Source: Candidatus Saccharimonadota bacterium
Lineage (GTDB): Bacteria > Patescibacteriota > Saccharimonadia > Saccharimonadales > UBA4665
Direction: 5' to 3'
DNA: 64,000 nt
Assembly: GCA_018062785.1 (NCBI GenBank)
Contig: JAGORO010000001.1
Span: 1-64,000, forward strand
Both the position numbers and the translations under genes were made by a program. Positions 16,248 through 25,453 of this stretch are shown here, piece by piece (within the stretch, counting starts at the first letter, position 1; every line of letters begins with the position of its first letter). The notes beneath the pieces were generated by a model, which was given only the letters and a program-made list of their open reading frames with translations, had not been told where the DNA came from and did no database searches.

Positions 16248-16428
16248 ACGGCGTAAGCTCTACCGTCACCACATCTCCGGGAACAATACGAATAAAATGT
16301 TTTCGCATCTTACCAGCGACGTGCGCTATAATCTTGTGGCCGTTTTCGAGTTCTACCCGAAATTGAGTCCCCGGAAGGGTCTCTACAATTTTTCCAGATA
16401 GTTCGATAACCTCTTTACTTCCAGCCAT
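16207..16428 (-). CDS. infA: Translation initiation factor IF-1
   Basis: 73 aa S1/OB-fold protein binding the 30S A site. [22 protein letters not shown] and [20 protein letters not shown] are the standard IF-1 motifs; normal length. Lies 63 bases after secY. No adk or map gene intervenes, unlike many bacteria. Confidence 0.97.
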   Translation of the reverse strand: MAGSKEVIELSGKIVETLPGTQFRVELENGHKIIAHVAGKMRKHFIRIVPGDVVTVELTPYDLSKGRITYRKG

Positions 16429-16491
16429 AATTATAACGTCAATGCATTATAGCATTTTTTACGACGCCTTGTAAACAGTTATTTACAGTTC

Positions 16492-18018
16492 TTACTTCTT
16501 TGACTTTGCAGCTCGTTTGGCAGCTGATCTTTTGGGCAAGAATTTGAGTCTTTTGCCGGTTATCGCACCCGATTCCGCGCCCGATGCTGTGTCGTAGAAA
16601 AAGTCGTCCTTGGCGTACTGGTCGTACGTTACCATCAAGGCACGCGACTCAACGGCACGCAGTGTCTCAAGTGAAACGGCCACGAGAATAAGGATACTTG
16701 TACCACCGATAGCGAGGTTAGCAATATCAGGACTAATGAAAAGCTGCGCAATAATCGGCATTACCGCAAGAATACCGAGCGCCGTTGCACCAAAGAGCGT
16801 CAAGCGTCCAATAAGCTGCCCAAGGTACTTCTCAGTGCGCGAACCAGAGCGCACCCCCTCAATAAATCCACCTTGCTTTTGCAGGTTCTCAGAAATTTCC
16901 TTGGTGTTGAAGGTAAAGCCGGTATAGAAATAAGTAAACAAGAAAACGAGCAAGAAGTACACAACGGGGTAGATCAAGGGCTGCCAACCGCCAGATGCCA
17001 AGGTGTCTGGTGTTGGGTTCTGGAACCACAGTGTCAGTTTTTGGCCCAAAGCTTGCCATTTTGGATTTGCGCTACCGGCTAGTAGTGTCCCAGCAAAACT
17101 TGGCACACTCAGGAATGCCAGCGCAAAAATCATCGGGATAACACCGGCCGTAATTAGCTTGACGGGCAGAATGGTTGTAACCCCACCGTATGCTCGATTG
17201 CCCTCTACACGCTTCGCAAAGTTGACGGTAATGCGCCGAGCGGCTTCGTTTAGCATCACCACGGTCCATGTCACTAGCAAGATTATGCCAACAATGACTA
17301 GACTGTACCAAAAGGCCTTTTCGTTGATAGGTAGCTTCTGCCCAAACAGTACCCACTGATCTTTCTTGTCATAGATAGACCCTCCGAGCTGTGCAATTAG
17401 GCCAGGCAGACTACTCACAATACCCACTGTAATCAAGAGTGAAATACCATTACCGACTGATCGTTCTGTAACCAGTTCTCCCATCCACATCAAAAGCATC
17501 GAGCCACCAGTGAGAGCCGCAACCATGAGCACCCATTGCCAGATACTCGCATTAGCGGTAATATCGCCCACACCACCGACGGCTTGAGCATATTGTCGAA
17601 CAAGATAAATTGAGCCGATTGCCTGGGTAATAGCCAGCGGGAAGGTAAGCATACGGGTGTATTGGTTGATCCGTTTCTGTCCAGATTCACCCTCTTTGCG
17701 CATCTCTTCTAGCTTTGGTAAGGCCTTGGTAAGAAGTTGCATGATAATGCTAGCGTTAATGTACGGCCCAAGTCCAGCCAATACAATAGAGAACTTTTGC
17801 AGTGCTCCACCACTTAATACGTTCATGAAGTTCAGGAACTGCGGTGAGTTTTCGGAGCTAAAGACGTTATCGAGTACCTGCTTAAGCGTTGCTGGATCGG
17901 CAAGCGGCACAGGAATATGCGCTAAAATTCGAAATATAATGATAATACCGAGTACACCCAAAACACGACGTCGCATATCAGCGTGCGCAAATGATTTTGC
18001 AATAATTTTCCAGTTCAC
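16492..18018 (-). CDS. secY: Preprotein translocase subunit SecY
   Basis: 508 aa, longer than the usual 430-440 because of extended loops, including one rich in Asn/Pro/Thr near residue 340. Ten membrane segments are recognisable. The plug/TM2 region is present (GGALQKFSIVLAGLGPYINA), as is the cytoplasmic loop KRVEGNRAYGG. Start is GTG with AGAAGG upstream. It has its own promoter in the gap after the EamA gene and heads the secY-infA-rpmJ-...-rpsI transcript. The Lys-rich tail suggests ribosome contact. Confidence 0.95.
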   Translation of the reverse strand: MNWKIIAKSFAHADMRRRVLGVLGIIIIFRILAHIPVPLADPATLKQVLDNVFSSENSPQFLNFMNVLSGGALQKFSIVLAGLGPYINASIIMQLLTKALPKLEEMRKEGESGQKRINQYTRMLTFPLAITQAIGSIYLVRQYAQAVGGVGDITANASIWQWVLMVAALTGGSMLLMWMGELVTERSVGNGISLLITVGIVSSLPGLIAQLGGSIYDKKDQWVLFGQKLPINEKAFWYSLVIVGIILLVTWTVVMLNEAARRITVNFAKRVEGNRAYGGVTTILPVKLITAGVIPMIFALAFLSVPSFAGTLLAGSANPKWQALGQKLTLWFQNPTPDTLASGGWQPLIYPVVYFLLVFLFTYFYTGFTFNTKEISENLQKQGGFIEGVRSGSRTEKYLGQLIGRLTLFGATALGILAVMPIIAQLFISPDIANLAIGGTSILILVAVSLETLRAVESRALMVTYDQYAKDDFFYDTASGAESGAITGKRLKFLPKRSAAKRAAKSKK

Positions 18019-18055
18019 GTAGTTTGTTACCTTCTCTTTAGTCTAGATAGCTTCT

Positions 18056-18084
18056 AGTATACATAGTTTTGCCCCCAGAGCCAA
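18056..18084 (-). promoter_or_regulatory. secY promoter
   Basis: TTGGCT (18079-18084), 17-base spacer, TATACT (18056-18061), about 38 bases before the secY GTG. Confidence 0.55.
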
Positions 18085-18108
18085 TATCCCGCTACCGTGG
18101 ACCGAACA

Positions 18109-19026
18109 CTAGTGGTGCTTGAGGATTTTGTGATGGTATGCATGATCATGCCGATGCTCCACCACAAATACACCGAGCAGGATAAGGATGCCGCCGACCG
18201 CCACTTCGAGTGAAAGTGCTTCTCCAATGAAAAAAATCGGGATGAGAACCGAAAGCAATGATTCAAAATATATAAGCGCGCTTATAGAAGCCGATCCAAT
18301 CTTTTCGTAACTCCATACTGTAAGTGCTCGCGCAATCAACGCAGAAAAAATTGCCGCATATAAAATGCCCGCGATAGCAGCCTTCGACACCGCGCTCGGC
18401 AAATTCATACCCGTCATCCACCAAATTACTAGGTTAACTATTGTCACCACCCAAGAGATAACTCCTAGGATTGCGAACATGGGTATTCTGAATGTCGTAT
18501 TAAGTCGTTTGCTGTCGACGGTAGACAACGGATAGATGACACAAACTATAATCGCAAGTAAAGTGGCCAGCGGAAAGAATTCGAACTCGCCCCTTTGACC
18601 AAGCGCGACCGGAAGTAGGACAATTGTAGCCGCACCGAGCGCTGACAATGATATACCAAGCCGAGCCCGCCGTGATATCCTCTCGCCCGTGAAGCGCGCA
18701 GAATAGATGACGAAAATGATTGGGCAAAGTAGCATAAGCACACTAACGAAACTCGCCGTACTATGCTTGAGAGCTAGAATAAAAAATACCGACGAAGCGG
18801 CAACGGTTAGACTAGCTCGCTGCAGAACCTCTACCGAATCCTAGGTGAATGCGTTTCTCGCTTTCCAGATTGCCGGCACGCAGAGTATCGCCACAATGCC
18901 CGATCGAAGTACATTGACCAAAAACGGATCAATCTCAAGCACAGCTATACGCATAAACGTCGCGTTTGGGGCGCCGAGTACCATTGCCAGCACGGCCAGT
19001 AAGAACCATTTTTTATTTTTATTCAT
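18109..19026 (-). pseudogene. EamA/DMT-family transporter with an in-frame TAG
   Basis: Read through, this frame encodes about 305 aa with roughly ten hydrophobic segments, the size and two-repeat layout of EamA drug/metabolite transporters. The start ATG at 19026 (MNKNKKWFLLAVLAMVLGAP) follows a -10 box. A single TAG at 18841-18843 interrupts it after WKARNAFT. The frame stays open and membrane-like on both sides (QRASLTVAASSVFFILALKH after the stop). Its position inside the spc operon, between rplO and secY, is unusual. It is flanked by a terminator and the secY promoter, so it is a separate unit. Recent pseudogene, read-through gene or sequence error. Confidence 0.75.
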
Positions 19027-19043
19027 TTGCCTATAGTATAGCA

Positions 19044-19070
19044 AAAACCTCTGGTTATACCAGAGGTTTT
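19044..19070 (-). terminator. Terminator after rplO
   Basis: AAAACCTCTGG/CCAGAGGTTTT, 11-base stem with a TATAA loop, followed by TTTTTGC on the minus strand. It ends the rplC-to-rplO transcript before the EamA gene. Confidence 0.85.
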
Positions 19071-19089
19071 GACATTTTAACAACTAGTG

Positions 19090-19563
19090 TTATTTGTCTT
19101 TTTTCTCTTTGGCTGTCTTTGGTCGCATAACGCGGGCAACTTGTGTGAATGAACCACCCTTTGCCTGCAATGCCTCGACTGCTTTGGCACTTGCGCCCTG
19201 AAGACTGACATCGACTTTTTTGCTGACTTCACCGCGGAAGAGTAGTTTTACAGAGGTGAACTCATTTTCGACGAGACCGGCATCTGCGAGTGCCTTGTTG
19301 TCTACTTTGCTGCCAAGAGCCGCAAGTTGATCTGTGTAGACATTCGATGCTGCCGTTCGGAAGCTACGAAAACCGCGGAGCTTTGGCAGCCGCTGCATGA
19401 GTGGGTTTTGGCCACCTTCGAAGCCTGGCTTCTTGCTGTAACCAGTGCGCGCACCCTGGCCCTTCGTGCCACGACCGGCAGTTTTACCACGACCAGCAGC
19501 GATACCACGACCAACTCGCCGGCTTGATTGCTTGTTTGTAGAGGTTAGTTCGTGATACTTCAT
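19090..19563 (-). CDS. rplO: Ribosomal protein L15
   Basis: 157 aa. The Gly/Arg-rich RRVGRGIAAGRGKTAGRGTKGQ stretch and the FEGGQNPLMQRLPKLRGF motif identify L15. Its ATG overlaps the stop of mini-ORF copy 3, and AAGGAGG lies eight bases upstream inside that ORF. rpmD (L30), which normally precedes rplO, is absent. Confidence 0.97.
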   Translation of the reverse strand: MKYHELTSTNKQSSRRVGRGIAAGRGKTAGRGTKGQGARTGYSKKPGFEGGQNPLMQRLPKLRGFRSFRTAASNVYTDQLAALGSKVDNKALADAGLVENEFTSVKLLFRGEVSKKVDVSLQGASAKAVEALQAKGGSFTQVARVMRPKTAKEKKDK

Positions 19564-19673
19564 TACTTGGCCTCCTTCTTATCCATGAGACAAACCTGAT
19601 GGTTTTTCTCATCGCGCAGGGCAAAAAAGTGTGACTTTTCGCTCTGGCTGCTCTTTTCCCTGAACAAAATCAT
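19563..19673 (-). CDS. 36-codon mini-ORF between rpsE and rplO (family copy 3)
   Basis: Predicted 36 aa peptide MILFREKSSQSEKSH... with FALRDEKN and VCLM. Its ATG overlaps the rpsE stop and its TAA overlaps the rplO ATG. AAGGAG (in rpsE) is its SD. Compared with copies 1 and 2 it carries AAA to AAG and CAT to CAC. Both changes are synonymous, and together they replace an A-T with a G-C pair at the top of hairpin 1. It occupies the place where rpmD (L30) would be. Confidence 0.62.
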   Translation of the reverse strand: MILFREKSSQSEKSHFFALRDEKNHQVCLMDKKEAK

Positions 19674-20296
19674 TACTTAGTCTCCTTTTTGGCGGGTTTC
19701 TTGTCGGCAGCTTTTTGGGCTGCTTTGTGCTTGGTTGTTACCCAAGTGCTGCTTGGCTGTAGTGCCTCGAGTCCAGCAATTGTAGCGTAGGCAATGTTTG
19801 CTTTGTTGCTTGAGCCAAGCGACTTAGACAGGGCATTGTTGACCCCAGTTACTTCTAGGATAGTTCGTACGACACCACCAGCGATGAGTCCGGTACCAGG
19901 AGCAGCGGGCATAATAAGAATGCGTGCGCCACTGACCTTAGCGTCAGTTTCGTGAGGCAAGGTGCCTTTGTAGAGATTGATCTTGACCATGCTCTTTTTG
20001 GCTACTTCGGTTGCCTTGCTGACAGCTGCAGTTACGTCTGCACCCTTTGCGAGGCCAATACCAACCTTACCCTTGTGATCACCCACAACGACGAGAGCAC
20101 GGAATCGGAATCGACGACCGCCCTTGACGACGCGGGCAACGCGGTCGATATGAACCACTCGCTCATCAAATTCTTTTGGCTCTTGTGGAGCCTGGTTGCG
20201 GTTGTCGCGACGAGGGCCACGAGGTGGACGACCGCCAGTGTTGTGACGCTGAGCACCAGCTTCGGCGGCAGCTTGTTTGATAGCTTCTTCGGCCAT
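19673..20296 (-). CDS. rpsE: Ribosomal protein S5
   Basis: 207 aa. The double-stranded-RNA-binding domain has VVHIDRVARVVKGGRRFRF, followed by GLAKGADVTAAVSKA and the GTGLIAGGVVRTILE motif. The ATG at 20296 is chosen because GGAG lies nearby and it avoids overlapping rplR; an upstream start (20341) is unlikely. It has a Gly/Arg-rich N-tail (about 13-38) and a Lys/Ala-rich C-tail. Confidence 0.96.
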   Translation of the reverse strand: MAEEAIKQAAAEAGAQRHNTGGRPPRGPRRDNRNQAPQEPKEFDERVVHIDRVARVVKGGRRFRFRALVVVGDHKGKVGIGLAKGADVTAAVSKATEVAKKSMVKINLYKGTLPHETDAKVSGARILIMPAAPGTGLIAGGVVRTILEVTGVNNALSKSLGSSNKANIAYATIAGLEALQPSSTWVTTKHKAAQKAADKKPAKKETK

Positions 20297-20297
20297 A

Positions 20298-20651
20298 TTA
20301 GAACTCCAATCCTTTCTCGCGGGCTGCGTCTGCAAGCGCACTTACTCTACCGTGATATTTGCGACCTGCTCGGTCAAATACGACTGATGTAATCTTGGCG
20401 GCCTTGGCTTTGGCGGCAATCTCTGCGCCAACCCATGCAGCCTTCTCGGTAAGGGTGCCTTTGGCAGCCTTTGAGCCGACACTTGTAATACTTACTAATG
20501 TTTTGTGAGCGGTGTCATCGATAATTTGTGCGCTAACATTCGTGTTGCTAATAAACACTGTCAGTCGTGGACGTTCTGTTGTACCGATGACTTTTGCGCG
20601 AATGCGGTTTTGGCGCAAACTGCGGTTCTTGAGCTTGAGTGATAGGCTCAT
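20298..20651 (-). CDS. rplR: Ribosomal protein L18
   Basis: 117 aa 5S rRNA-binding protein. RIRAKVIGTTERPRLTVFIS and the terminal YHGRVSALADAAREKGLEF are diagnostic. Spacing to neighbours is one base on each side, as in a tightly coupled spc operon. Confidence 0.97.
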   Translation of the reverse strand: MSLSLKLKNRSLRQNRIRAKVIGTTERPRLTVFISNTNVSAQIIDDTAHKTLVSITSVGSKAAKGTLTEKAAWVGAEIAAKAKAAKITSVVFDRAGRKYHGRVSALADAAREKGLEF

Positions 20652-20652
20652 A

Positions 20653-21192
20653 CTACTTATCCTTTCCTGACTTACCAGACTTGCGCAAAATTCGCTCGTC
20701 GATGTACTTAATACCTTTGCCCTTGTATGGTTCTGGCTTCTTTAGTGCGCGGATTTCTGCTGCGACCTGACCAACTTGCTGCTTGTCGACACCACTGACG
20801 GTAATCTTGTTCTGCTCGACAGTAGCCGTAACACCCTGAGGCAGTTTGTAGACTACTTCGTGGCTAAAACCAATGTTGAACTTTAGGTCTGTGCCAACCA
20901 ATGCAACACGGAACCCAACACCGTTTAGCTCCAGCTGCTTACTGAAACCCTGGCTTACACCGACAACCATGTTGTTGATGAGCGCGCGGATGAGGCCGTG
21001 CTTGGCGCGAATTTTTGGCTCATCGTTTGCACGAGTGACCGTTAGTACTCCGTCTTCTACTTTGACGGTAATTCCCTCTAACTGAGGGGTCTCCAAGTTC
21101 CCTTTGGCCCCAGACACCTTGATGGCATCTGAGTCGACAGTGATTGTCACACCGCTCGGGATCTGGATGGGTAGTTTTCCTACTCGACTCAT
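20653..21192 (-). CDS. rplF: Ribosomal protein L6
   Basis: 179 aa with the two L6 domains. MSRVGKLPIQIPSGVTITVD starts it, and PEPYKGKGIKYIDERILRKSGK near the end is the conserved rRNA-binding motif. Preceded by an unknown 72 aa gene rather than directly by rpsH. Confidence 0.97.
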   Translation of the reverse strand: MSRVGKLPIQIPSGVTITVDSDAIKVSGAKGNLETPQLEGITVKVEDGVLTVTRANDEPKIRAKHGLIRALINNMVVGVSQGFSKQLELNGVGFRVALVGTDLKFNIGFSHEVVYKLPQGVTATVEQNKITVSGVDKQQVGQVAAEIRALKKPEPYKGKGIKYIDERILRKSGKSGKDK

Positions 21193-21208
21193 ATCTTACC
21201 TTCCTTAC

Positions 21209-21427
21209 TTACTTAACTTCTCTTTGACGCTTAATCTCTGTGTCAAACTGCGCAATACCTTGTTCTATGCAAAATTCAACCAAAGCTGCATCGGTCACAC
21301 CACGCTCAACTAGCTCTACCTCAAGTCTTTCTCGTAGACTATCTCTTTGAGTTTCTCCGCCAAAATAAGCTGAGTTATTTGCTATAGTCTGTGTGGCTAA
21401 TTTGTGACCTTCTGGGTTATGCGCCAT
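21209..21427 (-). CDS. Unknown 72 aa protein inside the spc operon
   Basis: Charged, helical, no Cys. SLRERLEVELVERGVTDAAL (30-49) looks like a small helical bundle. Inserted between rpsH and rplF, where most bacteria have no gene. Only one base separates it from rpsH and 16 from rplF, so it is co-transcribed and coupled. SD is weak. No domain recognised; a ribosome-associated or lineage-specific subunit is possible but unproven. Confidence 0.6.
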   Translation of the reverse strand: MAHNPEGHKLATQTIANNSAYFGGETQRDSLRERLEVELVERGVTDAALVEFCIEQGIAQFDTEIKRQREVK

Positions 21428-21428
21428 A

Positions 21429-21830
21429 TTAATATACTTGGCAGATTAGCTCGCCGCCAACTCCTTGTTGCTTGGCTTCTTCACCGGTCATAAGGCCCTT
21501 CGAAGTCGAAATGATCAGTATACCTCGACCACGCTTGACCTGAGGTACTTCGCGGGCGTTGGTGTAAGCGCGTCGGCCTGGCTTGCTCAGTCGCTTAATC
21601 TCGGTAATCTTGGCGTTTTCACCCTCGAGATTAATGACGATTTTGAGCTGCTTGCCAACGGTGAGGTCACTGACCTCTACGTCGTGTAAGAAGCCGTTAT
21701 TGCGCAAGGAGATTGCGACGTTTTCTTTGATCTTGCTGTGTGGCAGGCTAACTTCGCTCTTCCCAACGGCAATTGCGTTGCGAATCCGAGTTAGCATGTC
21801 TGCAATTGGGTCTGTTGTTGTGACGCTCAT
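21429..21830 (-). CDS. rpsH: Ribosomal protein S8
   Basis: 133 aa. TDPIADMLTRIRNAIAVGK at the start and ISTSKGLMTGEEAKQQGVGG at the end are standard. One base separates it from rpsN. S8 represses the spc operon in E. coli by binding near rplE; I cannot confirm that site here. Confidence 0.97.
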   Translation of the reverse strand: MSVTTTDPIADMLTRIRNAIAVGKSEVSLPHSKIKENVAISLRNNGFLHDVEVSDLTVGKQLKIVINLEGENAKITEIKRLSKPGRRAYTNAREVPQVKRGRGILIISTSKGLMTGEEAKQQGVGGELICQVY

Positions 21831-21831
21831 A

Positions 21832-22101
21832 TTACCAGCTCGCTTTCGTTACACCAGGGATTTCGCCCTTGCTTGCGTGTTCTCGGAATGCAATACGACT
21901 CAGGCCAAATTGACGCATGTACGCGTGTGGTCGACCAGTCTCTACGCAGCGGTTCTTCCAGCGGGTTGGGCTGGAGTTGCGTGGTAGTTTTGCAAGACCG
22001 TCGTAATCACCGAGTTCTTTTAGTTCTGCTCGCTTCTTTGCGTACTTAGTGATCATCTTCTGACGCTTGAGGTCGCGAGCAAGGATTGATTTCTTTGCCA
22101 T
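21832..22101 (-). CDS. rpsN: Ribosomal protein S14 (zinc-independent type)
   Basis: 89 aa long form. [21 protein letters not shown] and the [24 protein letters not shown] region are typical. The CxxC zinc pairs of the short form are missing, so it needs no zinc. Confidence 0.97.
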   Translation of the reverse strand: MAKKSILARDLKRQKMITKYAKKRAELKELGDYDGLAKLPRNSSPTRWKNRCVETGRPHAYMRQFGLSRIAFREHASKGEIPGVTKASW

Positions 22102-22102
22102 A

Positions 22103-22708
22103 TTATTTGGCCTCCTTCTCGAATGGCATACCGAACTTAGCCAGTAATGCCTTAGCGTGTTCTTTCTCTTCTGCGCGGACTACAAATACGATTTGCATAC
22201 CGTGTGCAGTGGTGGTTTCTTCGAATGTCAGCTCTGGGAACACAGACTGGTCTGTAAGGCCGATGCTGTAGTTACCTTGCTTGTCAAAAGCTTTGGCAGA
22301 AACACCGCGAAAGTCTCGCAAACGAGGCAGGACAATGTTGATGACACGGTCCATAAATTCGTACATGCGGGCGCCACGAAGCGTCAGCTTAAGGCCAATC
22401 ATGTTACCTTCGCGAAGCTTGAATCCGGCGATAGAGTTCTTGGCGACTGTTTCGACTGGCTCCTGGCCAGTTACCTTGCGAATAGTGTTCTTGGCGGTTT
22501 CAATGACTTTTTTGTCGTCCTTAGCCTTGCCAAGACCAATGTTTACGACAATCTTTTGGAGGCGAGGCACTTGGTGCACGTTGTCGAGCCCTAGCTCTTT
22601 TTGCAGCTCAGCTACAAATTTGTCGCTGTAATCCTTCTGTAGTCGCGCAACGTATGTCGATGCTTTAGCAGCTGGCTTCTTGGGAGTTTTAGCGGTTGAT
22701 TCAGCCAT
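22103..22708 (-). CDS. rplE: Ribosomal protein L5
   Basis: 201 aa 5S rRNA-binding protein with an extra Lys/Ala/Thr-rich N-terminus (1-18). [16 protein letters not shown], the [21 protein letters not shown] segment and [11 protein letters not shown] are conserved. It shares one base with the rplX stop (TAATG). Confidence 0.97.
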   Translation of the reverse strand: MAESTAKTPKKPAAKASTYVARLQKDYSDKFVAELQKELGLDNVHQVPRLQKIVVNIGLGKAKDDKKVIETAKNTIRKVTGQEPVETVAKNSIAGFKLREGNMIGLKLTLRGARMYEFMDRVINIVLPRLRDFRGVSAKAFDKQGNYSIGLTDQSVFPELTFEETTTAHGMQIVFVVRAEEKEHAKALLAKFGMPFEKEAK

Positions 22709-23103
22709 TACAGTACCTTTCCTTCCGTACTTTTCTTGCCCTTAGCATCCTTGCTAGCCTCAATCTTGATCTCTTTGCCGCTGCCAGCAAACACACGCAT
22801 TTTACTGCCGTCTTTGTTGAGCTTGTAAGCAACGCGAGCTGGCTTCTTCGTGCTTGGGTCAACGACAGCGACCTTGCTCACCCAGATTGGCTTAGTGATC
22901 TCGATGATTCCACCTTGTGGGTGAGCGCGATCTGGCTTCTGGTGCTTCTTGACGATGTTGATACCCTCGACAGTCACCTTGTTTTCGTTAGGGTGAGTGG
23001 CGACGATTTTGCCTTGCTTGCCTTTGTACTTGCCAGCCAAGACTTGCACGAGATCACCCTTCTTTAGGCGAATCTTGTACAGTTTCTTCTCATTTACTTT
23101 CAT
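22708..23103 (-). CDS. rplX: Ribosomal protein L24
   Basis: 131 aa. The KOW motif KKGDLVQVLAGKYKGKQGKI and NKVTVEGINIVKKHQKP identify L24. The C-terminal part (about 100-131) is a Lys/Gly-rich extension. One-base overlaps with rplN and rplE. Confidence 0.96.
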   Translation of the reverse strand: MKVNEKKLYKIRLKKGDLVQVLAGKYKGKQGKIVATHPNENKVTVEGINIVKKHQKPDRAHPQGGIIEITKPIWVSKVAVVDPSTKKPARVAYKLNKDGSKMRVFAGSGKEIKIEASKDAKGKKSTEGKVL

Positions 23104-23471
23104 TAGAGTACCTCCGGAGCAAGACTGATAATCTTAGCGTATCCCATGTCACGAAGTTCGCGTGGGACTGGGCCAAAGATACGAGTTGCTTTAGGTTGTT
23201 TATCATCACCCACAATGACTGCTGCGTTGTCATCAAATTTGATAGTCGAGCCGTCTTTGCGCTTGATTTCTTTTTGAGTTCGTACGACTACGGCGCGTAC
23301 GACAGACTTCTTCTTAACGTTACCGCTTGGGTTCGCCTGCTTAACAGTAGCCGTAATGATATCGCCAACTTTGGCGTAACGCCGACGAGTGCCGCCCAAC
23401 ACACGAATGCAAAGGATTTCCTTGGCACCGCTGTTGTCGCAGACGACGAGGCGAGATTCTTGTTGTATCAT
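23103..23471 (-). CDS. rplN: Ribosomal protein L14
   Basis: 122 aa, normal length. [20 protein letters not shown] and [25 protein letters not shown] are the family hallmarks. Forms bridge B8 with 16S rRNA. Confidence 0.98.
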   Translation of the reverse strand: MIQQESRLVVCDNSGAKEILCIRVLGGTRRRYAKVGDIITATVKQANPSGNVKKKSVVRAVVVRTQKEIKRKDGSTIKFDDNAAVIVGDDKQPKATRIFGPVPRELRDMGYAKIISLAPEVL

Positions 23472-23472
23472 A

Positions 23473-23817
23473 CTACTTCTCCTCCTCGACTACTTCTTCG
23501 GCAGCTTTCTTAGCCTCTTTGGTAGCTTCTTTGGCGGCGCGTTCTGCGGCACCAGATTCAGCCTCGACGTGAGCTACGCCAGCCTTCTCGACAATTGTCT
23601 CGAGCGCAAAGCTTTTGCGGCGGCTAATTGGGCGAGTCTCGACGATGATAACTTTGTCGCCAACGTTAGCTTCGTTCTTTTCGTCGTGAGCCATAATTTT
23701 CTTACTCGTCGTGTACTGCTTGCGGTACAACGGATGGGTCTTTTTCTCGCGAACGGTAACGACGATTGTCTTGTCAGTTTTGTTGCTAGAGACGACACCA
23801 GTGATTGATTTGGCCAT
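23473..23817 (-). CDS. rpsQ: Ribosomal protein S17
   Basis: 114 aa. The OB-fold core ([21 protein letters not shown] to [19 protein letters not shown]) is about 80 aa. The rest is a Glu/Ala/Lys-rich tail that is unusual in being acidic at its end. Overlaps rpmC by one base. Confidence 0.96.
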   Translation of the reverse strand: MAKSITGVVSSNKTDKTIVVTVREKKTHPLYRKQYTTSKKIMAHDEKNEANVGDKVIIVETRPISRRKSFALETIVEKAGVAHVEAESGAAERAAKEATKEAKKAAEEVVEEEK

Positions 23818-24017
23818 TATTTCGCCTCCTTAACTAGTTGTTCGCTTAAAACGGTCAGCATTCGAGCCAAGTCTTTGCGCTTGCCGCGTACGGCACGGAC
23901 GTTCTGGTTGTCGCCCATGTAGATGTGGCGGCGCAACTCTGCAATCTCGTCTCGGAGCTTCACGGTTTCAGCGGTAAGCTCTTTGGTGCTGAGCTTTCGG
24001 ATATCTGCAATTTTCAT
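23817..24017 (-). CDS. rpmC: Ribosomal protein L29
   Basis: 66 aa two-helix protein near the exit tunnel. MKIADIRKLSTKELTAETVK and the NVRAVRGKRKDLARMLTVL segment identify it. ATG 24017 is chosen because GGGAGG lies nine bases upstream; an upstream start at 24026 has no spacing. Confidence 0.95.
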   Translation of the reverse strand: MKIADIRKLSTKELTAETVKLRDEIAELRRHIYMGDNQNVRAVRGKRKDLARMLTVLSEQLVKEAK

Positions 24018-24018
24018 A

Positions 24019-24432
24019 CTATGCACCCTCCCTTACCAGGAATTTAGTCTTTACGGGTAGCTTGTGTGCAGCAAGTCGCATTGCTTCGCGAGCAACTTCT
24101 TCTTGCACGCCCTGCATTTCGAACATAACTGTTCCAGGTCGCACCTTTGCTACGAAAAATTCTGGATTACCCTTACCGCTACCCATCTTGACATCAAGGG
24201 GCTTGCGAGTAACAGGTGTGTGAGGAAAAATACGGATCCAGATCTTACCACCACGCTTAATGTGACGGGTCATTGCCTGTCGGGCAGCCTCGATCTGACG
24301 CGAAGTGATTCGCTCGTGTCCTTGAGCCTGAAGAGCGTATTGGCCATAGGCAATGTAGTTACCAGCGGTAGCCACGCCACGGATCTTGCCCTTGCGGACC
24401 TTTCGGAACTTGGTTCTCTTAGGCAACAACAT
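24019..24432 (-). CDS. rplP: Ribosomal protein L16
   Basis: 137 aa A-site protein. [19 protein letters not shown] at the start and [20 protein letters not shown] are diagnostic. Start at 24432 is supported by GGGGG nine bases upstream; longer frames run back inside rpsC. Confidence 0.97.
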   Translation of the reverse strand: MLLPKRTKFRKVRKGKIRGVATAGNYIAYGQYALQAQGHERITSRQIEAARQAMTRHIKRGGKIWIRIFPHTPVTRKPLDVKMGSGKGNPEFFVAKVRPGTVMFEMQGVQEEVAREAMRLAAHKLPVKTKFLVREGA

Positions 24433-24433
24433 C

Positions 24434-25060
24434 TTATTTGTCCCCCTTGTAGATCCAGACCTTGACGCCGATGACGCCAGCAATAGTCTGGGCGCGAACG
24501 CCTGCGTAATCGATATCCGCACGGATAGTGTGGAGAGGCACCGAGCCTTGTGCTTCTTTTTCGCGTCGGCTCATTTCTGCGCCATTGAGTCGGCCAGCAA
24601 CTTCGATTCGGATACCTTTAGCACCGGCACGCATAGTAGCTGCAGCAGCGCTCTTGATAGCGCGGCGGAAGCTCATACGACGCTCGAGCTGGTGGGCGAT
24701 GTTCTCGGCCACGAGTTTTGCGTACATGTCTGGCTTTTTGACTTCTTCGATATTGACGCGCACCGGTACGCCGTAGACTTTCTCGATTGCGGCCTTGATC
24801 TCCTGCGCGCCTTGACCGCCACGACCGATAACAACACCGGCCTTAGCAGTAGCGATTGTTACGGTAACGAGGTTGGGTGAACGCTCGATGTCTACTTTGT
24901 TGATTGCGCCACGAGAGCCAAACTTGTCCTGTATGAGCTTGCGGACCTTTAGGTCAGCAGCGAGGTAGCTAGCGTATTCACGCTTGCCAACGAACCACTT
25001 GCTTCGCCAGTCTTTGTTGGCCTGGAGACGCATAGAAATGGGGTTAACTTTCTGTCCCAT
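24434..25060 (-). CDS. rpsC: Ribosomal protein S3
   Basis: 208 aa mRNA-entry protein. [20 protein letters not shown] starts it. The KH domain has [15 protein letters not shown] and the C-terminal domain [20 protein letters not shown] 25060 is preceded by GAGGAGA. Confidence 0.97.
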   Translation of the reverse strand: MGQKVNPISMRLQANKDWRSKWFVGKREYASYLAADLKVRKLIQDKFGSRGAINKVDIERSPNLVTVTIATAKAGVVIGRGGQGAQEIKAAIEKVYGVPVRVNIEEVKKPDMYAKLVAENIAHQLERRMSFRRAIKSAAAATMRAGAKGIRIEVAGRLNGAEMSRREKEAQGSVPLHTIRADIDYAGVRAQTIAGVIGVKVWIYKGDK

Positions 25061-25061
25061 A

Positions 25062-25451
25062 CTACTTCTCCTCTTTCTTAGCTGCTGGCTTAGCTGCAGC
25101 TGGTTTCTTTGCTGGTCGCTGATCGCCATCAACCATAACGCGGATGTGACTACTGCGCTTCATGAATGGTAGCGCACGGCCCATAGCCGCAGGGCGATAT
25201 CGCTTCATGCGAGGCCCGTGGTTAACAGTGATTTCAACGATACGAAGTGAATCGGCCTTAAAACCGTGGTTGTGTTCGGCGTTTGCCTGCGCACTCTTGA
25301 CCGTCTTGAGTACCGGCAATGCAGCGCGGCGCGGTGTGTGCTCAAGGATGACGATAGCGTCGGCGACACTTCGGCCACGAACAAGGCTGGCAACTTCGGC
25401 AACCTTGCGTGGACTCATGCGAACACCTTTAGATTCTGCTTTTACTGCCAT
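25062..25451 (-). CDS. rplV: Ribosomal protein L22
   Basis: 129 aa tunnel protein. KGVRMSPRKVAEVASLVRGR and the RYRPAAMGRALPFMKRSSHI loop are typical. The last about 18 residues are Lys/Pro/Ala-rich. Follows rpsS by two bases. Confidence 0.97.
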   Translation of the reverse strand: MAVKAESKGVRMSPRKVAEVASLVRGRSVADAIVILEHTPRRAALPVLKTVKSAQANAEHNHGFKADSLRIVEITVNHGPRMKRYRPAAMGRALPFMKRSSHIRVMVDGDQRPAKKPAAAKPAAKKEEK

Positions 25452-25453
25452 CT

